Source: JBMNHG01 sp045627705 (GTDB lineage: Bacteria > Verrucomicrobiota > Kiritimatiellia > RFP12 > JBMNHG01). From it: a DNA stretch of 58,728 nucleotides. Below, piece after piece: positions 11,301-19,016 of the stretch (position 1 is its first letter; each line of letters begins with the position of its first letter). The notes below the pieces were generated by a model. It was not told where the DNA came from, did not search any database, and was given only the letters and a program-made list of their open reading frames with translations. Position numbers and translations under genes: made by a program. The stretch spans positions 1 through 58,728 of the forward strand of contig JAZQOE010000069.1 in the NCBI GenBank assembly GCA_045627705.1, given 5' to 3'.

Positions 11301-11342
11301 TGCACTGATCGCAATGCAAAGCAAAAGGATTGTTTTTTTCAT
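5343..11342 (-). CDS. Giant secreted multidomain protein with LamG/DUF1080-like modules
   Basis: 1999 residues with a Sec signal peptide (MKKTILLLCIAISAFGIRA, cleavage predicted before ETEW). The middle holds several concanavalin-lectin-like sandwiches recognised by recurring patterns: 'WHLQ/GDW... PLRNWEILQGDWRMH', 'YSVICTGWDPDSS', 'GQWYALEARIYPG', 'HGAWYAMRLRRLG' and 'GIFGIWTYRN'. Such modules occur in 3-keto-disaccharide hydrolase/DUF1080 and laminin-G-like proteins. The C-terminal third has Ig-like material (HLVLTASDGLGAWSPVTDVPFMLD; VRDRAGNLSEP). No catalytic motif or membrane anchor was found. AGGAG is 13 bases upstream of the start, a long spacing. It is first in an operon with the lipoyl and SDR genes, odd company for an exported protein. 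Function unknown; surface polysaccharide binding is a guess. Confidence 0.8.
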   Translation of the reverse strand: MKKTILLLCIAISAFGIRAETEWTARIESPERSLLATMSCLWNGTSIPLRLENVESSEVMELTLLPRKGAELKKGSFAPKAFTATPFKAPEGEWANVAWQRLPEGWGIFVDNQLAVRFREAWEGVVRVSTPADVVPGDDSDAPGDYQQRVGSFRFDDAFMVPEGTADPLRNWEILQGDWRMHTVTGSVSGANAKAKLGRQPTAEHSPNFYALDGRGTNAVIVAGEAFYDRYRMKAALHHECGGTNGIVFLVDADLNAYGFTCRDNPEDGRLAFDLWRGRIDDLDASRETLRSVATDLLPGQWYALEARIYPGRIACAVDGIDVFAYEGALPPGGQFGLFQNGADGARFDDVSAGTHGDMVFATEEDIVSATLSDTAHTSVKSGKPGKVEVPRDVPFETARHLRLEAEKNAEGLLLLGSTADAPRRFETVFVPDSDCGEFGLVAGWNGTNAPAWRLAIVRADDGICARLLRGDEIADEQRLPASEAKSFHLVMDAMDAGEISGRVNGELVVLAATDKPVEGACGLFVGQGGEARALMPLSRASAPLYRDRFEKNMSYVNDPFMKNWASPEGQWLQTPDGNAWFRSDFLGRVDVRLPIADPMELHVAVPEPAPTEGDEFSPPATTYQIVAPTPEELPGACQIIVANGIAKLVATNFEGAVLAEAEFPVSAIPVTHFDAVGAQPAVDYQIADAHLDGHLFWVSCPTGILARVHLPERPVGRRMRVKGLALEHLRHTRIMRDHVVDCLFNESLAGWTINGGKWEVVNRFQCEPSWSHMNGESADTLAALWSKMEVGGDFSMEFYAGERHGWYDRVGDFNLTVLSKRGGAGDGYSVICTGWDPDSSQLRTRLVRNGETKAVSDRYLAPRFRDGNARRIVEPLVAAGRDVHGAWYAMRLRRLGSRLEYIFDNVPVFAWSDPDPLSSGIFGIWTYRNSMMVARVRITADEIRPRRFAIRELPVGEAAAKAKPRKSAAVVPAGITNVCASTWPVEMLDPSLWTADDPVSRPILSFTPDKDGRPVMRVESSLGAGEFSARANIPMRQIHTILGWSFEVARHPEARPEVGFAICEPAGKSIITNAVYSFPLGGLFETRGPRRLAGSANVPPTPDGAKTLVWTPVQVWIPVEKAVTNTRVIFEGFGSFQPSEAQEGIGATPPGAWYAIRNLRPIINGAPLLSGPDSLRPTLDEIEKKALAMPIGEIQTIDLPKEIDPRNAKLSWGITPRTSFGLKAELLSDPSDSFLIHSTLPWPQRTLDVQEVQVNGQPIAASFVDNGNSVLAYIPRPAQTDADMTLSVRQRDGRVFKQIFRPRQFSELSAITNVPPVLLAMRIERGFYQGFETRAPALTASHQRSQPLRILQDDGFPFGSYLHIANNGAPGRLQASLAPGLIDLGATPLFSMKYRRGGALPIVSLQTVGYGFANFTESHPNARPVRFATPPAALDPLTLDYPDDPREPWQTWFGVMADAIGARQFRNGYAVQPADLVIGSFNGQDQTGRYSFLDVDELVGGPVVGPNLPLSITPSFSDPDGVATVLCAIVEGPEPWSARTNAVVRADGVPGIAPWISITNDVPYKPFLGHLQDGVHHLVLTASDGLGAWSPVTDVPFMLDRRAITIESSIVETPNQNNGTALNVTFHTFGGSLPRFETMKVNCNGRDIDLSRVNGVVSFMPDAVTFNMNWPAIFRREIQKTHDGDVLQVAFTNIADAAGNAPASHVARIPIDYASDKTPPTVQHPRTGTNFLWYLPDIRQPRDFIGGGPRNIRPQPVVTNGMYILELHAVNGANDASVAHTFPQNPWKPSVHQYLAISARVLSLPKEPGIPPMTLQFTPQHLPEDAKRPADNAPFSIPLPSAENSDQEWIVAGANAGWTPGEWRDLVIDVDAFLRNETGLAEAPPLREFLVAMPGDDSYALQIRAAAILMAWQPDHLITFNAYDASGIDGLVWDGGAATELSLRPARVKLPGNVGWLEVKVRDRAGNLSEPRLLPLPPASYTDSGELSISEPAIEDEP

Positions 11343-11460
11343 GGCAAACTAAAGACTCCTGGGAAAATTCATCGGCACGGCACGAGAAGTAACACTCGCG
11401 CATGCCCGTGAACGAGCATAAGTTATGCCACTGGATTGGCAGGACTGACAGTATTTGATT

Positions 11461-11488
11461 GTAAAAAAACGGCGCGCCGCGATTTTAC
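11461..11488. other. Terminator-like palindrome in a divergent intergenic region
   Basis: The perfect palindrome CGGCGCGCCG is enclosed by GTAAAA and TTTTAC arms. The same core flanked by A and T tracts forms the likely terminator at 54041. Here both neighbours start and diverge (11342 and 11561), so no gene ends here. It could be an attenuator in the leader of the 11561 gene or an operator. The remaining ~190 bases of this gap show no other clear signal. Confidence 0.35.
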
Positions 11489-11560
11489 TTCGCAAAATGC
11501 ATTGTCTCAGGACCTCATAAAGTTTATCATTTCCGCATCAAGTTCTTACAGGGAGTTGCC

Positions 11561-14500
11561 ATGAACAAAACAATCTTTATCGCACTTTCGTTGGCACTGG
11601 GATTTTGGGGAAGCGACGTGGCACGCGCCACGGAACGACTCTATTCCGTCACGGCCGACAACATCGCCTCATACCAGCAGATGACGGTGATGCGAGCTTT
11701 CAATGGTGTATTCGACCATGACGACTCCTCATCGACCGCTATCATCGACCTTCGCGAGCCGATGCACATCACCAAGATGCTCTTCCACGGCCGCAATGAA
11801 AACGAAGGCGTGAGCACAAGAATGCGCGGAGCGATTTTCTACGTGTCAAACGACCGGCAGAACTGGACTTCCGTTTATCAAGTGCCCAACGACTTCACAC
11901 CCGACGACAATTTCGCCCCGATTCCATGCGCCTTTGATTCCTCCGAGAAATTCCGCTATGTCCATTGGGCAAATGTCGGTGCAGGAAGCATGGACGAGTT
12001 CCAGGTCTGGGTGGATTCCACTTCGGTCCAAGTCGAGTCGTTCGAGCTTATCGACTACTCGGCATCGACAATAACAGTCTCGGCTTCCGCACAGGCATAC
12101 GGCGATGTTTCCGAATACGTCCTCACGCTGAAAGTCGCGATGGCGGCGTCCGACCTTGGCGATGACATCGCCGATTGGATCGATGGCGGCACAGTCACCA
12201 CCCTCGGCACCGCCGCGAATGGCGAAGTCGTCACCGCGGATGTTCCCGTTCCCGCCGCCAACCAGAAATACTTCGTGCGCCTCTTCGCCACCGCGGGGGA
12301 CGCAACCGGCGCATCGGCTGCGGCGAAGGAAATCACCCCGTACAACTACAAGAGCTACGAAACGCTTTTCCATGTGACAATCGACAACCTGATCGACGTC
12401 TATTCGAAGAATGGTTCGCCGATCAACTGCTTCGATGGCATCTTCAACAATGACGACACCGCAGTGGATGCGACCGTCGATCTCGGCAAGTCCCTCCACA
12501 TCACGCGCATCCTCTACCATGGCCGCCAAAACCTCGAAACACGCCTCATCGGCCGCCAATTCAAGGTTTCGAATGACAACGAAAACTGGACGGTCATCTA
12601 TACGGTCCCGCTTTCGTTCACGTACGACGCCAACGCCTGCACGCCGACATATTGGTTCCCGCCGCAGGACGAGACATACCGCTATGTCCGCTGGGAAAAT
12701 GTCGAGTGGGGCAGCATGGACGAATTCGAAATCTATGTCGATTCATCGACGCTTTCGTCGGTTTCGTTCGCCGTCGATGACTACTCATCCACGAATCTCG
12801 CCGTCACAGGCGCCGTCTCCATGTACGGCCCGATCTCCGAATCCGGATGCGACCTTTATTGCGCGGCGGCGGCGACCGATCTCGGCGACAATCTCGGCGA
12901 TTGGCGCACCGGCGGCGTAGTGACTTCCCTTGGCAAAGCGTACCACGGCATTCCACTCTCCGCCAGTGTACTGCACCTTGGCGACGGCGTGACCGCAAAC
13001 GTGCGCCTCTTCGCGGTCGCGGGCGACCTTTCAATCGCTACCCCCGTGAAGATCGTCACGCCCTGCGACTATGCCCTCTTCAATGTGACCGCCGCGAATG
13101 TCATCGACGCGGACACGACTCAGACGACCTTCATGCACGCTTTCGACGGCATCCTCGACCAGACAAACGCGACAGGAGGAGATTCCGCAAGGCATCTCAC
13201 GCTTGACCTCAAGGCGCTCTACCCGATCGCGCGCCTCAAGTTCTACGACCGCACTGAACTCGCCTCACGCATGCGCGGCGCGACCTTCTCGGTTTCGAAG
13301 GACGGCAGCAATTGGACACCCGTCTATACCGTCCCATTTGACTACAACGTAACCGAACCCGTCGGCACATGGATTCCCTGGCCGTCTGGCGATAGCGTCT
13401 GCACTGGCGACAATCTTTTCCGCTTCATAAAGTGGGAGGGCGTCGAGTACGGCAGCATCTCGGAATTCCAGGTGTACGCCGGCGCGGCATCGGTCGTTAT
13501 CCTGGACGATTTCTCGATCGACTCCGCGACATCTTCCGCCCTCCAGCTTTCAGGAACCGCCACCATCGAAGGAACTTTCGCGACATCGAACATAACCTTC
13601 TACGCGGCATACGCGGCATCCGATCTCGGCGACGACATCGCGGCATGGCAGGCAGGTGGAACTGTCGCAGAGGCCGGCAGTGCCCTCCCTGGCGAAACAT
13701 TCTCCGGCAGCGTAAGCCTCTCTGATGCAAGCGGCAGGATTTTCGTGCGCGTCTTCGCATCCCTCGAAGGCAAGATCGCCGCTTCGCCAGTGAAGACAGT
13801 CATGATCCGCGACTGCGTCGAGATCCGTCCTCTCGTCGAAAGCGCCGATTCCATCCTCCCGATCTATTCCAGCACGGATACCGCCGCCGAACGCGACAAT
13901 GCCTGGCTTGCGTTCGATAGCGACCCCACCACGCTCACGACATCCGATTTCGCCGCCCTCGACCTGGGGCGCCCCGTCCGCATCGACCGCATCACGATGT
14001 CAGTCGATCCCGAAAACATCGGCAACCTGAACGGCCTGCTCCTCCAGGGATCGAATGACGGTTTCAACTGGGACACGATGACATCCTTTGCGGAAGTGCC
14101 GCACGGTGCGCAGACGATTTTCGACCTCGCCGAACCATACGCCGCCCGCTATGTACGATTCTTCAATTTCACCAGTGGCTCCCTGCTTCCAGCGCGCATC
14201 TACGACCTGCGCTTCTATACTCTTGCATCCGAACAGGCGCATCCCGCGATCACGAACGAAATCGAAATCTCCCGCTCCGCGAACGGCATCAATCTTTCCG
14301 CCTCGCTCGCCGCCAATGGCACATTCAGCGGCACGGCGCATGTCATCGCGCTTTGCGCTACATCCGACCTCGGCGCGTGGCCCGCAGATTGGACAAACGC
14401 CCAGGATGTTGTATCCATCGACCTTGGCGACCGTGCCGCCGGCACATCGTTTACGACGACCGTGCCGCCCGCTGCCGCGTCTGGCCTGAACGTTGCGAGA

Positions 14501-15049
14501 CTTCTCGTCGAGACACCCGCCGGTGCCTTCCTCGGTGCACCGCACTTCTTCACGCCAAACAACGAAATCCTGATTCCAATCACCGTCGCGCAGGTCGAGG
14601 CGATGACGCCCCAGGTCAATGGAGTTTACGCCGAACATCCGGACTGGTGCGCTTCCATGGCATGGCACCACACCTTTTTCGGCGATGGCATTCTCAACAC
14701 GACGTCCGACACTCCAATGCCGACCGCGGCATCACTCCGCAAACGCTACAAGATCACGCGCGCCGAGCTTTATCCCCGTGTCGAAGGCTCCCTCTGGATC
14801 ATGGAGCGCTCCAATGGCGCGACAGTCTATGTCGCCCCCGAAAAGACGTCCGGGGACTGGACGCAAGACTCGGCCTGGACTTCTTTTGCCACCGCCTATA
14901 GCTCCGTTCTTTACAACGGCTGGCTGCAGCTTGTCGGAACACCGACCATCGGCTATCACCTGAAGGTCGATGGCGGGCAGTATGGCAATTACTTCCTCCG
15001 TTTCTGGGGCGTCCCAATGGATGAAGGCACGGTATTGATGGTGCGATGA
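11561..15049 (+). CDS. Secreted protein with tandem discoidin (F5/8 C)-like repeats
   Basis: 1162 residues with a signal peptide (MNKTIFIALSLALGFWGSDVARA). Three similar ~220-residue units follow. Each has a galactose-binding-like sandwich ('AFNGVFDHDD', 'CFDGIFNNDD', 'AFDGILDQTN'; then 'IDLREPMHITKMLFHGR', 'MRGAIFYVSNDRQNW', 'YVHWANVGAGSMDEFQVW') and an Ig-like spacer with 'A-SDLGDDIA-W--GGTV' and 'YFVRLFA'. A fourth discoidin-type domain ('NAWLAFDSDPTTLTT', 'LLLQGSNDGFNWDTM', 'ARYVRFFNFTSG') precedes a different C-terminal domain. Discoidin domains usually bind carbohydrate or surface ligands. GGGAG precedes the start. The stop codon overlaps the start of a pseudopilin gene, so the two are co-translated. 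No enzyme motif seen. Confidence 0.83.
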   Translation: MNKTIFIALSLALGFWGSDVARATERLYSVTADNIASYQQMTVMRAFNGVFDHDDSSSTAIIDLREPMHITKMLFHGRNENEGVSTRMRGAIFYVSNDRQNWTSVYQVPNDFTPDDNFAPIPCAFDSSEKFRYVHWANVGAGSMDEFQVWVDSTSVQVESFELIDYSASTITVSASAQAYGDVSEYVLTLKVAMAASDLGDDIADWIDGGTVTTLGTAANGEVVTADVPVPAANQKYFVRLFATAGDATGASAAAKEITPYNYKSYETLFHVTIDNLIDVYSKNGSPINCFDGIFNNDDTAVDATVDLGKSLHITRILYHGRQNLETRLIGRQFKVSNDNENWTVIYTVPLSFTYDANACTPTYWFPPQDETYRYVRWENVEWGSMDEFEIYVDSSTLSSVSFAVDDYSSTNLAVTGAVSMYGPISESGCDLYCAAAATDLGDNLGDWRTGGVVTSLGKAYHGIPLSASVLHLGDGVTANVRLFAVAGDLSIATPVKIVTPCDYALFNVTAANVIDADTTQTTFMHAFDGILDQTNATGGDSARHLTLDLKALYPIARLKFYDRTELASRMRGATFSVSKDGSNWTPVYTVPFDYNVTEPVGTWIPWPSGDSVCTGDNLFRFIKWEGVEYGSISEFQVYAGAASVVILDDFSIDSATSSALQLSGTATIEGTFATSNITFYAAYAASDLGDDIAAWQAGGTVAEAGSALPGETFSGSVSLSDASGRIFVRVFASLEGKIAASPVKTVMIRDCVEIRPLVESADSILPIYSSTDTAAERDNAWLAFDSDPTTLTTSDFAALDLGRPVRIDRITMSVDPENIGNLNGLLLQGSNDGFNWDTMTSFAEVPHGAQTIFDLAEPYAARYVRFFNFTSGSLLPARIYDLRFYTLASEQAHPAITNEIEISRSANGINLSASLAANGTFSGTAHVIALCATSDLGAWPADWTNAQDVVSIDLGDRAAGTSFTTTVPPAAASGLNVARLLVETPAGAFLGAPHFFTPNNEILIPITVAQVEAMTPQVNGVYAEHPDWCASMAWHHTFFGDGILNTTSDTPMPTAASLRKRYKITRAELYPRVEGSLWIMERSNGATVYVAPEKTSGDWTQDSAWTSFATAYSSVLYNGWLQLVGTPTIGYHLKVDGGQYGNYFLRFWGVPMDEGTVLMVR

Positions 15050-15861
15050 GGGCAGTGCCAGGCAGCATGAATTTGCCATCGCGCGGTTTTACGCTTGTCG
15101 AACTTTTGGTCGTTGTCACAATTATCGGCGTCCTTGCGGCGTCTCTGACGATTGGTGCCAAGTCGGCAGTGGAATATGCCCGGAGGACGCGTTGCGCGAC
15201 AAACCTCCACCAACTCTTCATCGCGAATGCCGCGTATGCCGCGGAATTTGGCTGCTATGTACCCGCGGCATCGACCGTCTGGTCCGCCAAGGACCTCTGC
15301 CGATGGCATGGATACAGGGATAGTTCGAAAGAGCCGTTCCGCGGTGAACTTGGTCCCCTGGCGGAATACCTCGACTCCAATGGCATCCGCGCGTGCCCTT
15401 CATTTCACCCGAAAGCCAACGGCCTTTCCGCAAGCGAAAACTTCGAGCATGGCTGCGGCGGGTACGGCTACAACCAGGTCGGAGTCGGATCTCGCCTATA
15501 CCTCGACGGAATGTGCGCCGCGGCCTACGAGGAAGGAATGCCGCCGGATCAAATTGCCGATGCGCCCAATACCGCGATGTTCGGCGATGCGGCGTTTCTC
15601 TCCTCTGGCAGGAAAGGCGACACCACCTTGATCGAATATTCATTCATCGAGCCATACCACTGGGTTTTTGCGCCAGGGACTGAATCCTCGGCCGTGTCCG
15701 AGCCAAGTGTCCATTTCCGTCATAGAAAGTATGCAAATGTCGCGTGGTGCGACGGGCATGTTAGCCCAGTGAAGATGGAACATGTGCCTGGCGAGAAATA
15801 CAAGAAAGCGCACCTTGGCTGGATTGGACCGAAAGACAATACACTAATGGACCCGAATTAA
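15046..15861 (+). CDS. Type II secretion-like pseudopilin with H-X9-DG motif
   Basis: 271 residues. The prepilin leader ends SRG|FTLVELLVVVTIIGV: cleavage after Gly, Phe at +1, Glu at +5, then the hydrophobic N-helix. The C-terminal half is the globular head of the large PVC/planctomycete prepilin family, ending in RHRKYANVAWCDGHV, which fits H-X9-DG exactly. It overlaps the preceding discoidin-repeat gene by 4 bp (ATGA). A second Met at 15067 gives the short leader MNLPSRG, equally plausible. These genomes encode many such pseudopilins, each probably a minor pilin for export or surface display of a partner; the coupling suggests the discoidin protein is that partner (inference). Confidence 0.9.
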   Translation: MRAVPGSMNLPSRGFTLVELLVVVTIIGVLAASLTIGAKSAVEYARRTRCATNLHQLFIANAAYAAEFGCYVPAASTVWSAKDLCRWHGYRDSSKEPFRGELGPLAEYLDSNGIRACPSFHPKANGLSASENFEHGCGGYGYNQVGVGSRLYLDGMCAAAYEEGMPPDQIADAPNTAMFGDAAFLSSGRKGDTTLIEYSFIEPYHWVFAPGTESSAVSEPSVHFRHRKYANVAWCDGHVSPVKMEHVPGEKYKKAHLGWIGPKDNTLMDPN

Positions 15862-15985
15862 AACGGCAACGCAAAGTCATTTAATCACATCGACACCGTA
15901 CAACGAGAATTTGTCGTCGCCAGTGACTATGACGAGATTTTCTTCAAGTATGGATATTTAGTCACCATCATCCATGCGAATTATG

Positions 15986-15991
15986 TATAAT
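15986..15991 (+). promoter_or_regulatory. -10 box of a near-leaderless scpA promoter
   Basis: A perfect TATAAT ends 8 bases before the scpA ATG at 16000. Transcription would begin at about 15997-15999, leaving almost no 5' leader, and there is no Shine-Dalgarno site. No convincing -35 hexamer is visible. The rest of the 138-bp gap after the pseudopilin gene holds no feature I can name. Confidence 0.5.
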
Positions 15992-15999
15992 ACGCGCTC

Positions 16000-16809
16000 A
16001 TGCCCAAACCACTTTCCAATCCTAATCCAGACGAGTACAAGGTCGATCTCGAGGTCTTTGAAGGCCCCCTCGACTTGCTTCTGTACCTGATCCGCCGCGA
16101 TGAGCTCGACATCTACGACATTCCGATCGAGCACATCACGACGCAGTACATGGCGTATCTGGAGACAATGAAGTTGCTCGACCTCAACATCGCTGGCGAA
16201 TTCCTCGTGATGGCCGCTACGCTGATGATGATCAAGAGCCGCATGCTTCTCCCCGCCGAGGAACGCGCCGCGGAGGAAGAGGAGGAGGAAGGTGTCGACC
16301 CGCGCCTCGATCTTGTCAGGCAGCTTATCGAATACAAGAAATTCAAGGATGCCGCGTCACGCCTCCAGCACCTCGAGGCATTGCGAAACGAGAGCTTCCG
16401 CTTCGGCGGCGAACCGCCGATCCCGCCGCCCGATGAAGAAGAGGGCGTGCGCCTCCTTGACGATGTCGGCCTCTTCGACCTTCTCACGGCTTTCCAGGAA
16501 GTGCTTTCGCGCGCCCCCATCGCTCCGCTCGGCCACCTCGAGCCAATCCGCTGGGCGGTGCCAGATAAGATGGACGACATCTCATCCCGCGTAAAGAGCG
16601 AGGGACAAGTCTCATTCTCCAAGCTCTTCAACGCTGAATCGCCGCGCGGCGAAATCATCGTGACATTCATCGCGCTCCTCGAACTTCTGAAGCAGCATCT
16701 CGTGCGTGTGAGCCAGGGCGCGCTTTTCAGCGAAATCGTAATCCTGCCCCTCGCGGCCGAAGCGACAACCCCACAGCCCGAAACGGCGACAATCGAAAAC
16801 CATGGATAA
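16000..16809 (+). CDS. scpA: Segregation and condensation protein A
   Basis: 269-residue kleisin of the SMC-ScpAB condensin, which organises and segregates the chromosome. The N-terminal SMC-neck-binding domain is clear: VDLEVFEGPLDLLLYLIRRD, then IPIEHITTQYMAYLE and MAATLMMIKSRMLLP. An acidic stretch (EEEEEEG) and a C-terminal winged-helix segment (FSKLFNAESPRGEIIVTFIALLELLKQHLV) follow, as in known ScpA. It overlaps scpB by 8 bp, the standard operon order. The smc gene is not in the window. Translation probably starts on a near-leaderless transcript. Confidence 0.96.
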   Translation: MPKPLSNPNPDEYKVDLEVFEGPLDLLLYLIRRDELDIYDIPIEHITTQYMAYLETMKLLDLNIAGEFLVMAATLMMIKSRMLLPAEERAAEEEEEEGVDPRLDLVRQLIEYKKFKDAASRLQHLEALRNESFRFGGEPPIPPPDEEEGVRLLDDVGLFDLLTAFQEVLSRAPIAPLGHLEPIRWAVPDKMDDISSRVKSEGQVSFSKLFNAESPRGEIIVTFIALLELLKQHLVRVSQGALFSEIVILPLAAEATTPQPETATIENHG

Positions 16810-17707
16810 CAGCGAAGACACATCATTGCCCGTTGCCGGCAGCCTGAGGCAGGTTGTCGGAGCACTCGTGTTCGGTTCCGACCACGACCTCGCGCCAGAT
16901 GAAATCCGCAAATGCCTTCAGGAAGTCGCCAAGCAGGAAAACGCGCCAGCGGAAGCAGCGCTCTATGCAAAGTCGTCAACCGCCGACATCCGCGACGCCC
17001 TTATCGACTTGCGCAAGGACATTGCGCGTCTCGAACTCGGTTTCGAACTCGCGGAAGTCGGATCTGCCTGGCGTCTGCAAAGCTCTGCGCCGACAGGACG
17101 CTGGGTGCGCAATCTGCTACGCCAGGACCGTCCCGGACGGCTCTCCCATCCCGCCCTTGAAACGCTTTCGATCATCGCGTATCGTCAGCCGATCGCGAAG
17201 TCGGAAATCGAAGGCATCCGCGGCGTGGCTGTCGATCACATCGTGAAGGCGCTGATGGAAATGCACCTCGTGCGCATTGTCGGTCGCTCCGACCTGCCAG
17301 GCCACCCATTCCTTTACGGCACAACGGCGAGCTTCCTCGACCACTTCGGCCTGAAGAGCCTGAACGAACTCAACGACATGGATCCGACGCTCCAGCGTTC
17401 GAAGCCGAAGGAACGAAACGCGATCCACCGCAAGCCAAAGCCACCGCAGGAAAAGACGCCCCAAGCCGCCCAGGAAGAGGCGCTCATGGCGGGCGCAAAT
17501 TCGCAACCAGCGCCCGCGACCGCACAGGCTGAACCGCAAACCGAAACTGCCGACGGCGACATTCCCGCGCAATCGGATGCCGAATTCTCGAACGGCAATA
17601 TCGAGGAAGCACCGGCGCCAGAGGCAACGGAAGGCGCGGTTGCAATCCGCGAGATTCTCGGACCGGACGAAACGCCGCCCAGTGCCGAGCCAGTCTTCGA
17701 ATCCTGA
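16802..17707 (+). CDS. scpB: Segregation and condensation protein B
   Basis: 301 residues. Residues ~15-190 are the two winged helices of ScpB: VVGALVFGSDHDLAPDEIRKCL, then SHPALETLSIIAYRQPIAKSEIEGIRGV and HPFLYGTTASFLDHFGLKSL, all diagnostic. The last ~110 residues are a low-complexity tail rich in Glu, Ala, Pro and Gln, longer than in most ScpB proteins and probably disordered. The start overlaps the end of scpA by 8 bp, so the two are translationally coupled. The product binds the ScpA kleisin and completes the SMC-ScpAB complex. Confidence 0.96.
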   Translation: MDNSEDTSLPVAGSLRQVVGALVFGSDHDLAPDEIRKCLQEVAKQENAPAEAALYAKSSTADIRDALIDLRKDIARLELGFELAEVGSAWRLQSSAPTGRWVRNLLRQDRPGRLSHPALETLSIIAYRQPIAKSEIEGIRGVAVDHIVKALMEMHLVRIVGRSDLPGHPFLYGTTASFLDHFGLKSLNELNDMDPTLQRSKPKERNAIHRKPKPPQEKTPQAAQEEALMAGANSQPAPATAQAEPQTETADGDIPAQSDAEFSNGNIEEAPAPEATEGAVAIREILGPDETPPSAEPVFES

Positions 17708-17757
17708 ATTGAAACAACTTCCACTAATTCCAACCACCCAAAACGCGACAAACCACC

Positions 17758-18930
17758 ATGAGCGAAAATCCATCCCGTCTTTCTTCCGAAGTCCGCGCGA
17801 AGTTCCTTGAAACATTCGGACGCGCCCCGGATGTCGTCGCGTACGCCCCCGGACGCATCGAAGTACTCGGCAACCATACCGACTACAACGAGGGATTCGT
17901 CCTTTCCGCCGCGATCGACTGCGGAATCTGCTTTGCTGCCGCCAAACGCGCCGACCGCACCGCGCATATCGTCTCCGGCAACATGAATTCAGAATCGACA
18001 TTCCCAGTCGATATCGTCGAGCCTTCGAATGCCGAGCCGTGGACGAACTACTGCCGCGGCGTGCTCGTGGGGCTTTCCGCGCTGAAGAAACCCGGATTCG
18101 GCTTTGACGCGCTTGTGCTTGGCGACATCCCGCCCGGAAGCGGACTTTCAAGTTCCGCCGCGCTCGAAGTGAGCACTGGGCTTGCGCTCGCGAAGCTCTA
18201 CGGGATCGAAGTTGACCGTCTGACGATGGCGAAAATCGGCCAGACTGCCGAACACGAATACGCGGGCGTAAAATGCGGTCTGCTCGACCAGGTTTCGAGT
18301 CTCTTTGGAGAAGAGGGCAAACTTGTCTCCACCGACTTCCGTTCCCTCGACGTCCGCACGATGCCGCTTGGCGCCGACGCTTGCTTCCTGATGTGCAACA
18401 CGCTCGCGAAGCATGCGCTCGTCGATGGCGAATACAATAAGCGGCGCGCCGCTTGCGAAGAGGCGTCCGCGACATTCGCGAAGATTCTCCCCCACCCTGT
18501 CACAGCGCTTCGAGACGTATCGTGGGAAGAGTGGAAGGCGCATTCCGCAGAACTGGCGCCAATGGCGGCGCGCCGTTCCGCGCATCCAATCGGCGAAGAC
18601 ACCAGGGTGATCGAAGGCTGCAAGATGCTCGAGGCGGGTGACCTTGAAGGATTCGGACGCCTCATGTTCGAGTCGCACGATTCCTCGCGCGACTATTTCG
18701 AGAACTCATGCCGCGAGCTTGATGTCGTGGTCGATGCCGCACGCAAGACCGCCGGCGTACTTGGCGCGCGCCTTTCCGGCGGCGGTTTCGGCGGTAGCGC
18801 GGTAGTGCTTGTCAAGCCAGCGTTCGCAGAATCCGCGATGGCGGAAATCGCAGCCGCCTTCCGCCAGGCACTCGGACGCGATTGCGAAATCCGCGCGATC
18901 AAGCCCGGCCCCGGCGCATGCCTGGCATGA
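17758..18930 (+). CDS. galK: Galactokinase-like GHMP kinase
   Basis: 390-residue sugar kinase of the GHMP superfamily. The galactokinase signature is GRIEVLGNHTDYNEG at residues ~32-46, the ATP-binding GHMP motif is GDIPPGSGLSSSAAL (~residue 122), and motif 3 is LSGGGFGGSAV. Length matches GalK. In the signature the usual Glu of G-E-H-T-D-Y is Asn (N39). That Glu contacts the sugar in characterised enzymes, so the substrate may be galactose or a related sugar; some Clostridium enzymes share GNHTD. No other Leloir genes are adjacent. It follows scpB by 50 bp on the same strand with a weak ribosome site. The gene symbol is by family only. Confidence 0.85.
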   Translation: MSENPSRLSSEVRAKFLETFGRAPDVVAYAPGRIEVLGNHTDYNEGFVLSAAIDCGICFAAAKRADRTAHIVSGNMNSESTFPVDIVEPSNAEPWTNYCRGVLVGLSALKKPGFGFDALVLGDIPPGSGLSSSAALEVSTGLALAKLYGIEVDRLTMAKIGQTAEHEYAGVKCGLLDQVSSLFGEEGKLVSTDFRSLDVRTMPLGADACFLMCNTLAKHALVDGEYNKRRAACEEASATFAKILPHPVTALRDVSWEEWKAHSAELAPMAARRSAHPIGEDTRVIEGCKMLEAGDLEGFGRLMFESHDSSRDYFENSCRELDVVVDAARKTAGVLGARLSGGGFGGSAVVLVKPAFAESAMAEIAAAFRQALGRDCEIRAIKPGPGACLA

Positions 18931-19016
18931 TTTATTGTCCATCTGAATCGGGGTGCGTCCCCGATCATTGCGACCGCCCGGCAAGCGACGTGAAACAATT
19001 CGAAGGGAAATCCTCC

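Noticed and set aside
9258..11411. 717-residue plus-strand ORF opposite the giant secreted protein
   Set aside because: Arg/Gly/Ala-rich antisense reading of GC-rich DNA with no motif, start site or homology; the minus-strand gene has a signal peptide and recognisable modules.
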